From Hydrangea macrophylla (Eukaryota > Streptophyta > Magnoliopsida > Cornales > Hydrangeaceae), in the NCBI GenBank assembly GCA_033977485.1, contig CM066983.1:62971010-63035009 (forward strand): DNA of 64,000 nt. The letters run 5' to 3'. This document shows, piece by piece, positions 11,206-21,742 of this stretch. Numbering within the stretch: the first letter of the stretch is position 1; each line of letters starts with the position of its first letter. The notes beneath the pieces were generated by a model. The model was given only the letters and a program-made list of their open reading frames with translations. It had not been told where the DNA came from and searched no databases. The position numbers and the translations under genes were made by a program.

Positions 11206-11745
11206 AGATATTTGGGTAACCCACAAATGGATCATTGGAAAGCAGTCAAACGGGTTATGCGGTATTTACAGAGAACAAAGGACTACATGCTCACGTATCG
11301 GAGATCAGATCTTTTGGAGATCGTCGGGTATTCTGATTCCGATTTTGTTGGATGCCAAGACAGTAAGCGATCCATGTCAGGCTATGTTTATATGCTGGCT
11401 GGAGGAGCTATATCTTGGAAGAGTGCTAAGCAGACACTCATAGCTTCTTCAACCATGGCTGCGGAGTTCATAGCCTGTTATGAGGGATCCACTCATGGGA
11501 TATGGTTGCGAAACTTTGTCACTGGACTGCGTTTGGTAGATGGAATTTAAAGGCCATTAAAGATATATTGTGACAATAAGAGTTTCTGGTTATTAAGGAA
11601 AGAGTTTAGAGTGGTCAAATTTCGATAGAACATATAGGGACAAACTCCATAATTGCAGATCCGCTGACCAAAGGATTACCTCCTAAGGTCTTTCACGAGC
11701 ACACTGCTCATATGGGTGTTAGGTTGTCTGACGATACTTTGTTTT
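11190..11745 (+). pseudogene. Copia RNase H, with a small deletion near its end
   Basis: It shows VLGRYLGNPQMDHWKAVKR, then the catalytic region YSDSDFVGCQDSKRSMSGY (about 11330-11385) and SSTMAAEFIACYEG (about 11450-11490), which carry the usual acidic residues. The frame stops at 11548. Homology continues as IYCDNKS (about 11562), after which about 18 residues typical of the family are absent. It resumes as a broken end (HIGTNSIIADPLTKGLPPKV, about 11635-11690). RNase H normally removes the RNA template during reverse transcription. Confidence 0.85.
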
Positions 11746-12167
11746 AGTGGGAGTTAACTTTGGATGTTCTATTTTTGACATTTATGAGGTTTTATTTTCT
11801 GCAGAATAAATTTGATGGTTTATGGTTTATCTCTGAATCTAATTATGCGGTTTTGCATTATTTTGGATTGATCTCACTAAAGACTAAAGTAGGACCAGTT
11901 GGAAATAGGCATGTTTGAGATCACATTGCATGTAATTTCCATGCTACTCATCCATACTTGATCTATGTCGTTGAATGTGTTGGTATGGTGACCATTGAAG
12001 GTCTAGTTACGATTTTGTGTGACGAAAGCCGCCTTGATCCCATATTAATATAGGAAATGGACCAGATTGAAACTAAAGTGAAGTCCAAAGATAAATAGCA
12101 CAGGTGCTTGTCTAAGGAACATGTAATATAATTGTTTCAGGAATCGTATGTAGCCCAAGTGGGAGAT
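11746..12167 (+). other. Copia 3' untranslated region and polypurine tract
   Basis: Non-coding. It ends with AAGTGGGAGAT immediately before the 3' LTR (12168), the classical copia polypurine tract. Confidence 0.85.
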
Positions 12168-12640
12168 TGTTAGGAAATTATATTTCCTAATAAGAGTGGG
12201 CAACATATTAATATCAATTATATTATAAGGCTATTAATTAAATGGGCTTATATTATGTGGTCTAATTGTAGGAAGCCCATGGACTTCTACTGAGTATGGG
12301 TTTAATGAGTGGATACCAAATACTGATCCTGTTAGGAATAATGGGAACCCTAACATATCGGTATATAAAGACTTATAGGTTATGGTCCCCAATATGTCAA
12401 ATCATTATACTACTTCCTCCTCCATCCCATCAAGAGAAGGAACCCATTACATATCTAAGGAGATTTGACTGAGGAAGACATAACTGATCATCATCGTTTT
12501 CCTAAGGTTTGCTAATTGCTACAATGGATACAGGTATGTATTCCAATATATTATACCCTTAATAATCCAACATGATTTGATCCTAGGGCTGTGGTTTTAC
12601 TACTCTAGGGTTCTACAGTTTTAATAGATCAGATCCAACA
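12168..12640 (+). repeat. Copia 3' LTR
   Basis: 473 bp, equal in length to the 5' LTR. The four differences I see are in the blocks around 12360 (TATA upstream base), 12384, 12452 and 12569. It is followed directly by the target duplication CCTTT. Confidence 0.95.
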
Positions 12641-13566
12641 CCTTTGTCAATTTGTAGTAGTAAAATATTTCTATTTGAAATTTAGATTTAATATTTTTAA
12701 TCTAGTAGTACTTGTAGTTGTCCCCTAAAATAGTTTGAAATCTCAAATTTTCAGTTTTTATAGCAATATTTCCATTCACTAGAAGACAAAATTTGCAAGT
12801 AAGTGCCAGATTTCTTTATCACGTAGTTGCTATAATCACCTACCAAAGCCCCAAGCACACCATACCCATATCTCATTCCCAAATTAGATTAGGATTTGGT
12901 TTGGCCTTGCTTGTGTTCTTGGAGTTCAACCACTGTGACCCCACAAGAAGTCAAAGTTAAAGGTTTAGTATTTTATTTTTGGTTCAGTATTTCCATTTAT
13001 TTATGTTTTATTAGCCTAGTTGTACTAAACTTTGTTATTTTGCAGATTCCACAAATTCAACCCCAACTCATGTTAAGTGAAGAAAAAAATATAATAATAT
13101 TATATTTTACCCTTACCTTGGTTTTATAACTTTAATTTTAATTGGACGGTGATTGTGTGTAGCTATTTAATTTATCATTAAATTTTATTTAGAGTACAGT
13201 TTCAATTCCAAAACGGTAGGCTAAAACTTTAATTCGGAATATGCAATAAAAACTTAGAAACCACAGCTTCTGTGCACCAATCTTAAATGGGCAAATTTAT
13301 TTGGATGGGTTGTTTTTCCATTTATGGCCAAAAATATCTATGTATCTATAGTTTATGACCATTTAACATGTTTATAGACTATGGCTATATTGGACGTCAA
13401 AAGATTACATATTTGAAATAAAAATCTAATTATGTGGATTGTCAAACTATGCCTTTTGTCATAAAAAAAAACACCTAGTATACTCAAACAATTTATTTGA
13501 CAAAGTTTATATTTCAAATATGTGCATATATATATATATATATATTTCTATCTATTAATGTACAGG

Positions 13567-13670
13567 CAATTGTGTAGTAGCAGAGTGGTGGGGGCTGTGC
13601 GTCGAATAACCCACGTCCGCGGCGGGTTACGGTTCGAACTTCGCTACTGTCCAATTGCCTCTTTATTTTT
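13567..13670 (+). ncRNA. tRNA-like hairpin with Pol III A/B boxes (SINE-like) in the Athila 5' LTR
   Basis: An A-box match TAGCAGAGTGG (13578-13588) and a B-box match GGTTCGAACTT (13631-13641) are 53 bases start to start, a spacing normal for tRNA genes. A T5 run (13666-13670) could terminate Pol III. The unit is enclosed by an inverted repeat: CAATTG plus GTAGTAGC on the left (13567-13581), GCTACTGT plus CAATTG on the right (13643-13657). The T-arm stem does not pair, so it is not a working tRNA gene. The same unit, with a better B box, is in the 3' LTR (37915-38020). Confidence 0.5.
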
Positions 13671-14255
13671 CTTTAAATCAAACGACGTCGTTTCATATCA
13701 AACCTGACACTAACTAGTGTAAGTTTATTTTCAAATAAAGATCAAATCCTTTACAAATGCACAAAAGTTGTGTGATCTAGTGTTGGTTTGCATAATCCCA
13801 ATTCCTTTAAATCATTTCATCCAAATTAATTAATATTCACTGCTTTTAGATAACTTAGATTAAATTTTTGTATTATTTCTATCTTTCGCTATAATAAAAT
13901 CTACAAAGTCCATTTCACGTAAATTTAGCTTTTATTTCTTTTTCTTACTTTTCTTACTAGTATCTTAGTTAATTTATTTTGCACTGTTAAAATCTTTATT
14001 GTAAACTGTTAGCAAAAAAATAGCTTTTAATTAAAGTTTTTCTGCAAAAAATATAAAAGCTAGTAGTTTAGTAAAAACCTAAAAAATCCATCATCTTTTA
14101 TTTTCTTTTTAGGGACAAAATAGTTACTGCCTATTTTTATATAATTATTTTCCGTTCCCTGTGGATTCGACCTGGTCTTCCAGAACTTTATTACTTGTAC
14201 GATCACCTACACTTGGGTGTTGATAACAAAACACGTCAATAGGACGTCAAGTTTT

Positions 14256-14273
14256 TGGCGCCGTTGCCGGAGA
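14256..14273 (+). promoter_or_regulatory. Athila primer-binding site (tRNA-Asp type)
   Basis: TGGCGCCGTTGCCGGAGA differs by one base from the complement of the plant tRNA-Asp(GUC) 3' end. This primer is typical of Athila-group Ty3/gypsy elements. It lies six bases after the 5' LTR end at 14249. Confidence 0.9.
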
Positions 14274-14772
14274 ACGGTTAAAAAATTAAAATTAAAAACA
14301 TAAAGTTAGATTTAAAACTATTTCTCCCACTATATATATACTTATTCTACCTTATAAATAATCTAGTTTTTTTTTTAAGAAAAAACTGTATATAAAAAAA
14401 AAATTTAAAAAAACTATATATAATTTTTCCTTGTGAAATATATATAAATACATATTTATAAGTATGTACTTGTGCATCTTCTATATAAAAAAAAATAAAA
14501 AGACGTATATATATATATATATGAATTTTTCTTCTATAAAAAAATAAAAAATAAAAAAATAAAAAAAGAGGTTTTTTTTTTTACTTAGCTATAAATAAAA
14601 AAATAATAATAATTATGCTTTTATCACTTAGTTTTTCTTTTACTTCATATGTCCTTAGATACTACTGAAGCTTTATATTAAGTACCACATAATTCTAATA
14701 TTTCTAGTGGTTCATCTAACATATAGTTTCCTAGAATCAAGACTGAAATTGAAGGCATAGAAGGAATAGCTG
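14274..14772 (+). other. Athila leader, AT-rich, no gene seen
   Basis: A/T-rich sequence with many A and T homopolymers and short TA repeats between the primer site and gag. No coding region is supported. Confidence 0.6.
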
Positions 14773-15665
14773 ATGATACTCATAGTGAACATAGGGAAAA
14801 TATACCACAACTTGAACATAAACAATTTTTCTTTACGTGTTCTATTTACCCCAACACAACACATCACTCCTTCTTGCATCACTCTACCTAGATATACTGG
14901 AAACATTAATTTTAGACATAACATGTTCCTATCCTTACCAACTTACCACATAAATAAGAAAGAACGTGTTTATTTACATATTCGTGAATTTGAAGAAGTT
15001 TGTAGTACGTTCTCTGATCAAAGCTGTCCTATTGAAAAAATTAGTCTTAAGCTTTTTTCTTTTTCTTTAAAAGATAAAGCTAAAGCTTGGCTTTTATCCT
15101 TCCGTCCTGGATCTATAACTTCATGGCATGATATGAATGAAGCCTTTCTAAAAAAAATTTATCCAAAAAATTTAACTGATAGCATGATGCGTCAAATTGA
15201 ACTTTTTACTCAAAAAGAAAATGAACCATTCCCTGAAGTTTGGGAATGTTTTAAAGATCTCCTACAATCTTGTCCACATCATGGATTTGAAAAATGGCGT
15301 CTAATTAATTTCTTTTATGAATGAATAGAACCAAAATCAAAGAAATTAGTTGACACTATATGTCAAGGAGAATTTTTGAGTAAAATTGCCAAAGAGGCTG
15401 AATCATACTTTGATTGGCTTGCAGAAAAATGCTTCCCAGTGGGAAACAGAAGAAATCGGTAGGACGAAAAAGCTACAAGTTTATACCAATTACAATCAGA
15501 AGATGAATTAACACTGAAATATGAAGAATTAGCATGTAAAGTGGAAGCTATAATAGTAGAAAAAAAAATAATCCACCTAAGAAGAAAAGAGACCTTTGTG
15601 ATAAGTGTCAAACGTTAGGACATCCTACGACTGAATGTCCTAATAGTTCAAACTTTAAAAAAATT
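14773..15665 (+). pseudogene. Athila gag, broken
   Basis: An open stretch to 15324 holds the Ty3/gypsy Gag core: FSFSLKDKAKAWLLSF (about 15055-15105), FLKKIYP (about 15145) and EPFPEVWECFKDLLQSCPHH (about 15225-15285). A TGA at 15322 interrupts a frame that continues as KKLVDTICQGEF and YFDWLAEKC. After a frameshift a CCHC zinc knuckle, CDKCQTLGHPTTEC, is seen at about 15598-15640. Gag is the capsid protein and binds the RNA. This copy cannot make it. Confidence 0.85.
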
Positions 15666-16618
15666 TCTCTAGTAGAGATAAATACTGTGAATAATTATAG
15701 GGGTCCCCAAAACTCCTATGGTAATTCATACCAGTCTAATTGGAGGAGTCCTCCAAATCATATGTATACCAAAGAAGGATTTTTACAATTTTAACCTCAA
15801 TGGTATAGTCCTCAAAATAATTAGTCGTATTTACCTCCTCCACCTCAATTTCAACAAACACAAAATACATATCCTAATACACAGCAAAATTCTAATGTTT
15901 ATGTGCCTCTGTACAAGAAAGTACAAGAGGAACCTTTACAGTCTATGATGCAACAATTAATACAAATCATGGGAAAACAACAAACATTTGTGGATAGGAT
16001 TAATAATCAACACGATTCTAAAGGAAAAGGCATTTTTCCTAAACAACCACAACCTAATCCAAGGGGACAACCACAAGGTGATCCCTCAACTTCTGAGAAT
16101 AGTCAACACGAACAACTAAAAGCTATAACTGTACTAAGAAGTGGTAAGGTTGCTGGACAAGAAATTTCACCTTCTTTAGAAGAAATTGAGCATACAAATA
16201 AGGATGATAATATGATAGAAATTGAGGAAGAAATAGATGAAGATAAAATTGCTAATGAAGTTGAAGTTGAAACCTTTGTAAAACAACAAATTTCTCAAGA
16301 AAATGAAAATCTGATTTACCAATGGAAAAAGAGAAAGAGGAAACTCTTGAATATTCTCCTCAAATTCCTTCTCCACAACGTTTAAGAAAACACCAAAATA
16401 CTAAGATTCAGGAATATTTAGAATTATTTAAACAAGTGCATATTAATATTCCTCTCTTAGATGCGATTAATCAAGTACCTGCTAATGCAAAATTTTCAAA
16501 AGATTTATGTACTATCAAACGTAAACAAAATGTAAGAAAGGATGCGTATTCCGCTGACTTTGTTGAAGAAATTAATTCCATCGTACAACATAATTTACCA
16601 ATAAATTTAAAGACCTAG
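15666..16618 (+). pseudogene. Athila gag-protease linker, broken
   Basis: Two overlapping open stretches (15903-16385 and 16322-16618) in different frames encode a Gln/Asn-rich and then Glu-rich region: QPQPNPRGQPQGDPSTSE near 16040, ITVLRSGKV near 16130, then KYSPQ-like and VNIPLLDAI-like segments near 16435-16460. The LRSGK block followed by an acidic stretch is the usual link between Gag and protease in this group. At least one frameshift lies near 16330-16385. Confidence 0.7.
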
Positions 16619-16990
16619 GTATACCAACAATATCGTGTATCATTAGAAATCACACACTCCTTGACTTAGGAACTTGTGTAAACTTGCTTCCTTATTCTGT
16701 TTATCAACAGCTTGGATTAGGTGAGTTAAAGCTTACTCGCATGGTATTACAAATTGCTGATAGATCTACAAAATCGCGAGGAATTTGGAAGATGTTCTCG
16801 TCAAAGTTGACAAATTTAGTTTCCCAGTAGATTTTGTCATCCTTGATACAGAACCAGTATTAGATGCTAATGTGCAAATACTAGTCATTTTTGGAAGGCC
16901 CTTCTTGGCTACCATTGATGCCACTATTTGAATCCATAGTGGTATGATGACTGTAGTATTTGGAAATATGACTTTAAATATTAAAGTTTT
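16619..16990 (+). pseudogene. Athila aspartic protease, broken
   Basis: The protease active-site segment reads DLGTCVNLLPYSVYQQLGLG at about 16665-16725. In this group the motif is normally DLGAS, so here the active-site loop is altered. A frameshift follows near 16780, an in-frame TAG lies at about 16828, and the distal part survives as a [18 protein letters not shown] segment in another frame. The protease would process Gag-Pol. Confidence 0.75.
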
Positions 16991-17401
16991 TTCTAATCCA
17001 CAATATCAAGAAGAAGATGAGAATATTGAAGAAGTTCATGCTATTGAATCTCTATCACGAGAATATTTTAACTTAACTTATTATAATGATTCAGTAGAAT
17101 CTGTTATTAATAACTCTATTCAGAAACTAGATAATAATAATCTGCAAGAACACATTAGAAGTCAAGTATGTTTTAATGAAGATTCAACAAAAGAACTAAT
17201 TCAAGAAGCAATGTGGACCACACATTTTGAACATTTACCACCAAAAACTACATTAACACTTCCATCTAATTTACAAACTCCATAGTTAGAATTAAAAGAA
17301 CTCCCTAAAGAGCTTACATATGCTTTCCTTGATAGTAATAATACTTATCCCGAAATAATATCTTCTCTAGCTTCTAGACTCTAGTCAAGAAAATAAACTC
17401 A
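16944..17401 (+). pseudogene. Athila protease-RT linker
   Basis: An open stretch (16944-17285) with MTLNIKVF, then a very acidic, Asn-rich region, then LPPKTTLTLPSNLQTP. Family members carry a similar acidic linker before RT. A TAG at 17283 interrupts it, and further stops follow near 17384 and 17438. Confidence 0.6.
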
Positions 17402-18162
17402 TTAGTATGCTTCAAAAGCATAAAAGTGCAATTGGTTAGAGTATAGCAGATTTAAAAGGAATAAGCCCTTCAATATGCACCACAATATATATCTTGAAGA
17501 TAATGCTAAAACCTCAAGAGAAATGCAAAGAAGACTTAATCCTATTATGCAGGAAGTAGTCAAGAAGGAAGTTCTCAAACTACTCGATATGAGCATTATA
17601 TATTCAATTTCCGACAGTAAATGGGTAAGTCTAACACAAGTTATGCCGAAGAAAGCAGGAATTACAGTTGTTCCGAATTCAAAGGGAGATTTAATTCTCA
17701 CTCGTGTCACTACTAAATGGTGTGTATGCATAGACTACAGAAAACTCAATGTTGTAACCCGCAAGGATAACTTTCCTTTACCTTTTATGGATCAAATGTT
17801 AGAAAAAATAGTGGGCCATAAGTATTATTGTTTTCTAGATGGTTATAGTGATTACAATCAAATAGAGATTGCACCAGAAGATCAAGAAAAAACTTCTTTT
17901 ACATGTCCATTTGGAACTTTCGCCTATCGCCGGATGCCCTTTGGCCTTTTGCAACGCACCTGTGACTTTTCCAAGATGTATGATAAGTATTTTCAGTGAT
18001 ATGGTAGAAAAGAATTTAGAAGTTTTTATGGATGATTTTTCAATTTTTGGCAAATCCTATGATGATTGCCTTAGCAATCTTCAGAAAGTTCTCCAGAGAT
18101 GTGAAGAAAAAAGTTTAGTTTTAAATTGGGAAAAATGTCATTTTATGGTCACTAAAGGTATT
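17402..18162 (+). pseudogene. Athila reverse transcriptase, 5' part, frameshifted and cut by a TRIM
   Basis: RT motifs in order: PNSKGDL (about 17675), WCVCIDYRKLN (about 17720), CFLDGYSDYNQIEIAPEDQ (about 17830-17886), TFAYRRMPFGL (about 17920), then in the +1 frame CNAPVTF and FMDDFSIFG (18025-18050; the YxDD box, here FMDD). The frame changes near 17945. The gene is interrupted at 18162, where the TRIM with its duplicated GTCTT lies, and resumes at 19267. RT copies the RNA into cDNA. Confidence 0.9.
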
Positions 18163-18167
18163 GTCTT

Positions 18168-18366
18168 TGTTGGAGATAAGATTTCGTATATAGAATTTCA
18201 GTCAAAATTCTATCCCAAGATTCTAGGATTAGATTGATTTTATTTCCTTTCTTTCTTATTTCCTTTCTTGTATTTTCTTTCCTTTAATTGTTATCTTGGA
18301 TGTGTATATAATGGACTCATTAGAATGAATAAAATATCAGAAAATTCTCCTTCATCTTTTTCCACT
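18168..18366 (+). repeat. TRIM 5' LTR
   Basis: 199 bp with TGTTGGAGATAAG at the start and TTTTTCCACT at the end. TATATAATGG near 18304 is a likely TATA box. Confidence 0.95.
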
Positions 18367-19062
18367 TGGTATCAGAGCCAAATTCGATTTTGGCATTGTT
18401 TCCGCGATTCCACCTTCGGCGGGTGACGGGTCGTCACCCGCCGGACCACGCTTTCAGTCCGACACCACTATCTAGCCATCGTCAAGCCCCTACGGGCACT
18501 GTCCAGCCGTCGGCCAGCCCCTAAGGGCACTGTCCAGCCCTTCCGGGCCTCTTCAAGCTGCCGGCCAGCCCTCTTGGGCCTTGTCCAGCCGCCAGCCAGC
18601 CCTCTCGGGCCTCGTCCTGCGCAGCCCATAGCCATTGGCTGCCTCCTCTTTCTTGCGCAGCCCTTGTGTGGTGCGCCTTTCTTCTTTGCACAACATTAGT
18701 GTTGCGCCTGTCTTCCCAAGGGCATGTTAAAGGCATGTATGGCTATCGATGGTTTTTCCGATGCCATTCTAGTTTGGGATTTGCTTTCGCTGTTTTTCGG
18801 GAGCATTCTTATTCGGTCCACCGGTGTTTTTCGGTGCCATCTTTGTTCGGGGTTCCAGTTGATTAGCTCTGCCGTGGTTTCCGGCGGCCTTGTTCGTTTT
18901 ATTGCACTGTGATGTCCAGGCAATTTGTCAAGGGATTGTTTCGCTTCTATTGGAACTTCCACGCTTCTTGGTTATGACTGTTCGACATATGGTAGGATCA
19001 TCCAAAGTCCAAGTTCAAGTTGCTCACGTCATCAAGTTTTCGTGACTCAACTTGCGGGGGAG

Positions 19063-19261
19063 TGTTGGAGATAAGATTTCGTATATAGAATTTCAGTCAA
19101 AATTCTATCCCAAGATTCTAGGATTAGATTGATTTTATTTCCTTTCTTTCTTATTTCCTTTCTTGTATTTTCTTTCCTTTAATTGTTATCTTGGATGTGT
19201 ATATAATGGACTCATTAGAATGAATAAAATATCAGAAAATTCTCCTTCATCTTTTTCCACT
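19063..19261 (+). repeat. TRIM 3' LTR
   Basis: 199 bp, identical by eye to the 5' LTR, immediately followed by the second GTCTT. Confidence 0.95.
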
Positions 19262-19266
19262 GTCTT

Positions 19267-19950
19267 AGGACACATTATTTCTATAAATGGGATATAGGTA
19301 GACAAGGCCAAAATAGATCTTATAGCTAATTTACCTATTCCCAAGACTGTAAAAGACATCCGTTCATTCTTAGGACATGCAGGTTTTTATCGCCGATTCA
19401 TAAAAAAATTTAGTACTATTTCTAGGCCTTTATGTCAATTATTGGCCAAAGACACACCTTTTGAATGGACTAAAGAACGTCAAAACCCCTTTTAGCAATT
19501 AAAAGAGCATCTCACTACTGCACCTATTATGCAATCTCCTGATTGGAGCTTACCATCTGAATTTTGAATTAATGTGTGATACAAGCGACTTTACCATTGG
19601 AGTTGTCCTAGGGCAGAGGAAGGATAAAAAGGCATCAGTTATATACTACGCCAGTAGAACTCTGGATAGTGCTCAAATGAACTACTCTACTACTGAAAAA
19701 GAATTACTAGCCATGGTATTCGCCCTTAATAAATTTAGGCAATACTTTATTGGTTCCCCTATTATTTGTTTTACGGACCATTCAGCTCTGAAATACCTAC
19801 TTTCAAAGCAAGACACTAAGCCTAGGCTTATTAGGTGGATACTCCCACTACCGGAATTTAATTTAATAATCAAAGACAAAAAAGGAGTAGAAAATGTGGT
19901 AGCTGATCACTTATCCCGCCTCACTTTTGAAGACAATAACAGTGAACGGT
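19267..19950 (+). pseudogene. Athila RT 3' part and RNase H, broken
   Basis: The RT thumb continues after the TRIM as GHIISINGI, then TVKDIRSFLGHAGFYRRFI (about 19350-19405). A TAG lies at about 19493 in the usual FxxLK region and a TGA at about 19566. RNase H follows as an open stretch 19572-19952: [14 protein letters not shown] (first catalytic Asp), [23 protein letters not shown] (catalytic Glu), [12 protein letters not shown] (catalytic Asp) and VVADHLSRL at the end. The motifs are intact, but the gene is severed from its RT. Confidence 0.9.
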
Positions 19951-21302
19951 GAACCCTTACCTATTCAAGACTCTTTTCCTAATGAACAGTTATTTTCTGT
20001 GACTTCCCTGCCATGGTATGCTGATCTTATTAATTATTTAGTAACTGAAAAAATACCAAGTAATTGGTCGTCATCAGATAAAAAGAAATTTCTAGCTATA
20101 GCTAGGCATTTCTACTTTGATGACCCATATCTGTTTAAATATTATGCCGACCAGGTAATTAGAAAATGTGTTCCTAATGAAGAAATCAAAAATGTACTTT
20201 TCATGTGTCATTTGTCCTTTTGTGGGGGACATTTTTCATCTCGAGTAACTGCCATGAAATTTTTACAAAGTGGTTTATATTGGCCAACTATATTTACAGA
20301 TTCATATTTATACTGTAAGGCTTATAACTGCTGCCAAATGTTGCGCAGTATTACAAAAAGAAATCAAATGCCAATGAACCTTATAATTACATTTGAAATC
20401 TTTGATTGTTGGGGCATTGACTTTATGAGACCTTTTTCTCCATCTTGCCAATATGAATATATTTTATTAGCAGTCGAATATGTTTCAAAATGGGTAGAAG
20501 CTATTCCTACAAGAAAGAATGATCACTGTACACATTTTTAAAAGATAATATACTTTCTCGATTTAGAACTCCAAAAGCAATTATAAGTGATCGAGGAACT
20601 CATTTCTGTAACAAGTCATTTGAAAAATTAATGAAAAGATATGGAGTGACCCATAAGGTGTCAACTGCATACCATTCACAAACAAATGAACAAGCTGAAT
20701 TAGCTAATAGGCAAATCAAACATATTCTCGAAAAAAACTATGAATTTTAATCATAAAGACTGGTCTTCAAAATTAACAGATGCTTTATGGGCATATAGAA
20801 CGACTTATAAGACCCATTTAGGGATGTCTCCATACAGACTTGTCTATGGAAAAGTTTGTCACCTACCAGTAGAATTAGAACATAAAGCTTATTGGGCTAT
20901 TAGGACTTTAAAATGTAATATTGAAGAGGGAGGAATTTTAAGAAAATTACAATTAAGTGAGCTTGAAGAAATTTGTAAGACGCACATGATTATGCCCGAA
21001 TTCATCAAGCAAGAACTAAAATGTATCATAATAAGAATTTTTTGCGCAAAAGATTTACCCCCGCGCAAAAAGTTCTATAATATGACTCAAGACTACATCT
21101 TTTTAGAGGAAAAATGAAATCTCGATGGACTGGTCCGTATATAGTGAAAAATATTTATCCTTATGGAACTGTCGAGATTGAGGACCCTAAAGATGGAAAT
21201 ACCTTTAAAGTTAATGGACATAGATTAAAGCCATTTTTAGAAGGATTTGAACCTGAGTTGGAGTCCATTCCTTTGGAGGACCCCAACTATAATGCTCCTT
21301 AA
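19951..21302 (+). pseudogene. Athila integrase, frameshifted
   Basis: Open stretches 19927-20541, 20740-21117 and 21114-21302 form one integrase. The zinc-binding region has CHLSFCGGHF and CKAYNCCQ (about 20205-20335). The DDE core has WGIDFM (about 20410), ISDRGTHF in a shifted frame (about 20583) and [10 protein letters not shown] with the Glu (about 20686-20715). The C-terminal part has [23 protein letters not shown] and, at 21117-21300, KSRWTGPYIV and FKVNGHRLKPF. Frameshifts lie near 20540 and 20740. It ends with TAA at 21300. No chromodomain follows, which fits Athila rather than a chromovirus. Confidence 0.9.
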
Positions 21303-21742
21303 TATCGTAAAACATAATTGGTATAGGACATAATGTATCAGAGTATTTATGTTTTCATAGTCCTATACTTTTAATTAGATAACTTTTTATGTAACGCCCC
21401 AAAAACCTAAGCGCGAGGAGAGATAAATGATAGAGAAAAAAGAATAAAAGTCCAATCACAAGTGCGGAAGTGACTTTGGAATTCCACAGGAATTCCTACA
21501 AAGATGACTTACTAACACATAAATCCAAACAATACTTACATGTCAACGAGTCAAACGAAAGCAAAAGCTTTGAAAATTTTAATTAAACGACTATACGAAC
21601 AAGCACAAGTTCAAGGGATAAAACGAGGAGTTTTGTGAAGTAAGTACTTTGAAACGAGGTATTAGAATATAAGAAGGAATGCTCATTAAAACATTGAAAT
21701 CACATAAGAGACTTATGCTCTTAATCTATGAATTCTACTGAG

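Larger units (their letters stand above)
7086..12640 (+). mobile_element. Ty1/copia retrotransposon, 5555 bp, TSD CCTTT, internally deleted
   Basis: The element has two 473-bp LTRs (7086-7558 and 12168-12640), a primer site, a polypurine tract and Gag-Pol remnants in the copia order (gag, protease, integrase, RT, RNase H). The duplication CCTTT is at 7081-7085 and 12641-12645. The uninterrupted Athila 3' LTR shows the empty site at about 36192-36210 (ACAACCTTTGTCAATTTG), which confirms both borders. I count four substitutions between the LTRs (0.85%), so the insertion is fairly young. The internal region is short because most of RT is deleted, so the copy cannot move without help. It resembles TNT1-94-type copia Pol; the exact lineage is not assigned. 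Confidence 0.95.
6198..14249 (+). mobile_element. 5' LTR of the Athila-like element (about 2.5 kb, split by a copia insertion)
   Basis: It starts TGACAAACACTGAATATTGC at 6198 and ends GGACGTCA at 14249, six bases before the primer-binding site. The same start is seen in the 3' LTR at 35354. Without the copia element and one target duplication (5560 bp) the LTR is 2492 bp. A TATA-like CTATAAATT lies at 6798-6806. The terminal block with GATTCGACCTGG and GATCACCTACACTTGGGTGTT (14168-14222) matches the end of the solo LTR at 25470-25525 and is characteristic of this group. The LTR also holds microsatellites (6596-6674) and a tRNA-like hairpin (13567-13670). Confidence 0.85.
18168..19261 (+). mobile_element. 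TRIM (miniature LTR retrotransposon), 1094 bp, TSD GTCTT
   Basis: Two 199-bp LTRs (18168-18366 and 19063-19261) look identical base for base. A tRNA-iMet primer site, TGGTATCAGAGCC, starts directly at 18367, and a polypurine tract (TTGCGGGGGAG) precedes the 3' LTR. The duplication GTCTT is at 18163-18167 and 19262-19266; removing element plus one repeat leaves the Athila RT frame continuous (TKGIV then GHIIS). The LTRs start TG but end CT rather than CA. The 696-bp interior is GC-rich, with repeated CCAGCC/GGGCC blocks, and has no gag or pol, so mobilisation needs proteins from elsewhere. Confidence 0.95.

Noticed and set aside
13571..13650. A genuine tRNA gene
   Set aside because: A and B boxes are present but the T-arm stem does not pair and no normal anticodon arm is evident; kept as a tRNA-like unit only.
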